A DNA stretch of 64,000 bases from Paraburkholderia ginsengisoli NBRC 100965 (GTDB lineage Bacteria; Pseudomonadota; Gammaproteobacteria; Burkholderiales; Burkholderiaceae): assembly GCF_000739735.1 (NCBI RefSeq), contig NZ_BBJF01000005.1, positions 248,001 to 312,000 of the forward strand, read 5' to 3'. Made by a program: the position numbers and the translations under genes. Positions 63,988 to 64,000 of this stretch are shown one piece after another. Under the pieces are notes generated by a model that saw only the letters and a list, made by a program, of their open reading frames with translations, made no database searches and was not told the DNA's origin. The number at the start of each line of letters is the position of its first letter. Positions within the stretch are counted from its first letter, which is position 1.

Positions 63988-64000
63988 TGGCTAATCATCC
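63987..64000 (+). CDS. Start of a further gene overlapping the YD-repeat stop (cut by window edge)
   Basis: The stop TGA of the YD-repeat gene (63985-63987) shares its A with ATG at 63987, and the new frame reads MANH to the window edge. Stop/start overlap of this kind marks translational coupling and, in RHS-type toxin loci, often links an immunity gene. Nothing of its product is visible, so identity is unknown. Confidence 0.4.

Overview
The window is a GC-rich chromosomal stretch that looks like Burkholderiaceae, most likely Paraburkholderia or Burkholderia. The support is the gene content: an IF-1 with a long basic C-terminal tail, a DUF4148 secreted peptide, short H-NS-type and DUF1488 proteins, a leucine-degradation operon next to a TetR regulator, and an L-rhamnose oxidation cluster. 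This rests on recognising protein families by eye; no database was searched. No rRNA, tRNA or CRISPR array was seen.

Layout. 0.2-4.5 kb: a secreted small protein, an HU-like protein, DAHP synthase, a DUF72 protein and a TetR regulator. 4.6-10.6 kb: the leucine/isovalerate operon liuA-liuB-liuC-liuD, divergent from the TetR gene, with a palindromic operator over the probable liuA promoter. 10.6-11.7 kb: a PhnD-like binding protein and a DUF1488-like protein. 11.7-17.6 kb: a patchy, lower-GC polysaccharide island with a Wzy-like polymerase, an acyltransferase, decayed reading frames and an IS6-family transposase remnant. 17.6-31.5 kb: mixed metabolic genes (esterase, desaturase, CDP-diacylglycerol diphosphatase, amidase, FMN reductase, J-domain protein, drug exporter, low-Mr phosphatase), a ChaC gene broken by an in-frame TGA, a candidate small RNA and several small secreted or H-NS-like proteins. 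31.9-35.6 kb: an MFS exporter, an iron-permease-like protein and small envelope or hypothetical genes. 35.8-46.2 kb: L-rhamnose uptake and non-phosphorylative oxidation. 46.3-50.7 kb: a NasS/NasT-type nitrate-sensing pair, a CynX-type transporter and a GntR regulator with a twin operator. 51-60.6 kb: IF-1, a YheO-type regulator, a DUF1653 protein, a Pmp3-like peptide, a ferredoxin, an AcoR-type sigma-54 activator, a second DUF1488 protein, cytochrome b561, an AzgA-type purine permease, a UPF0178 protein and a DUF4148 protein. 61.6-64 kb: a secreted RHS/YD-repeat protein whose stop overlaps the start of another gene cut by the window edge.

How the genes work together. LiuA-D take isovaleryl-CoA to 3-hydroxy-3-methylglutaryl-CoA; the lyase for the last step is not here. 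The rhamnose block encodes import (RhaS, RhaT, RhaP, RhaQ), anomer exchange (RhaM), L-rhamnose 1-dehydrogenase, lactonase, L-rhamnonate dehydratase and a probable 2-keto-3-deoxy-L-rhamnonate 4-dehydrogenase. The final C-C hydrolase or aldolase is not in the window. NasS/NasT lack any nearby nitrate-assimilation genes.

The most unusual loci are the YD-repeat protein with a cysteine-rich tail at the right edge, the broken chaC gene, the candidate small RNA near 24.2 kb, the decayed polysaccharide island, and two paralogous small proteins of an unrecognised YKGYE family.
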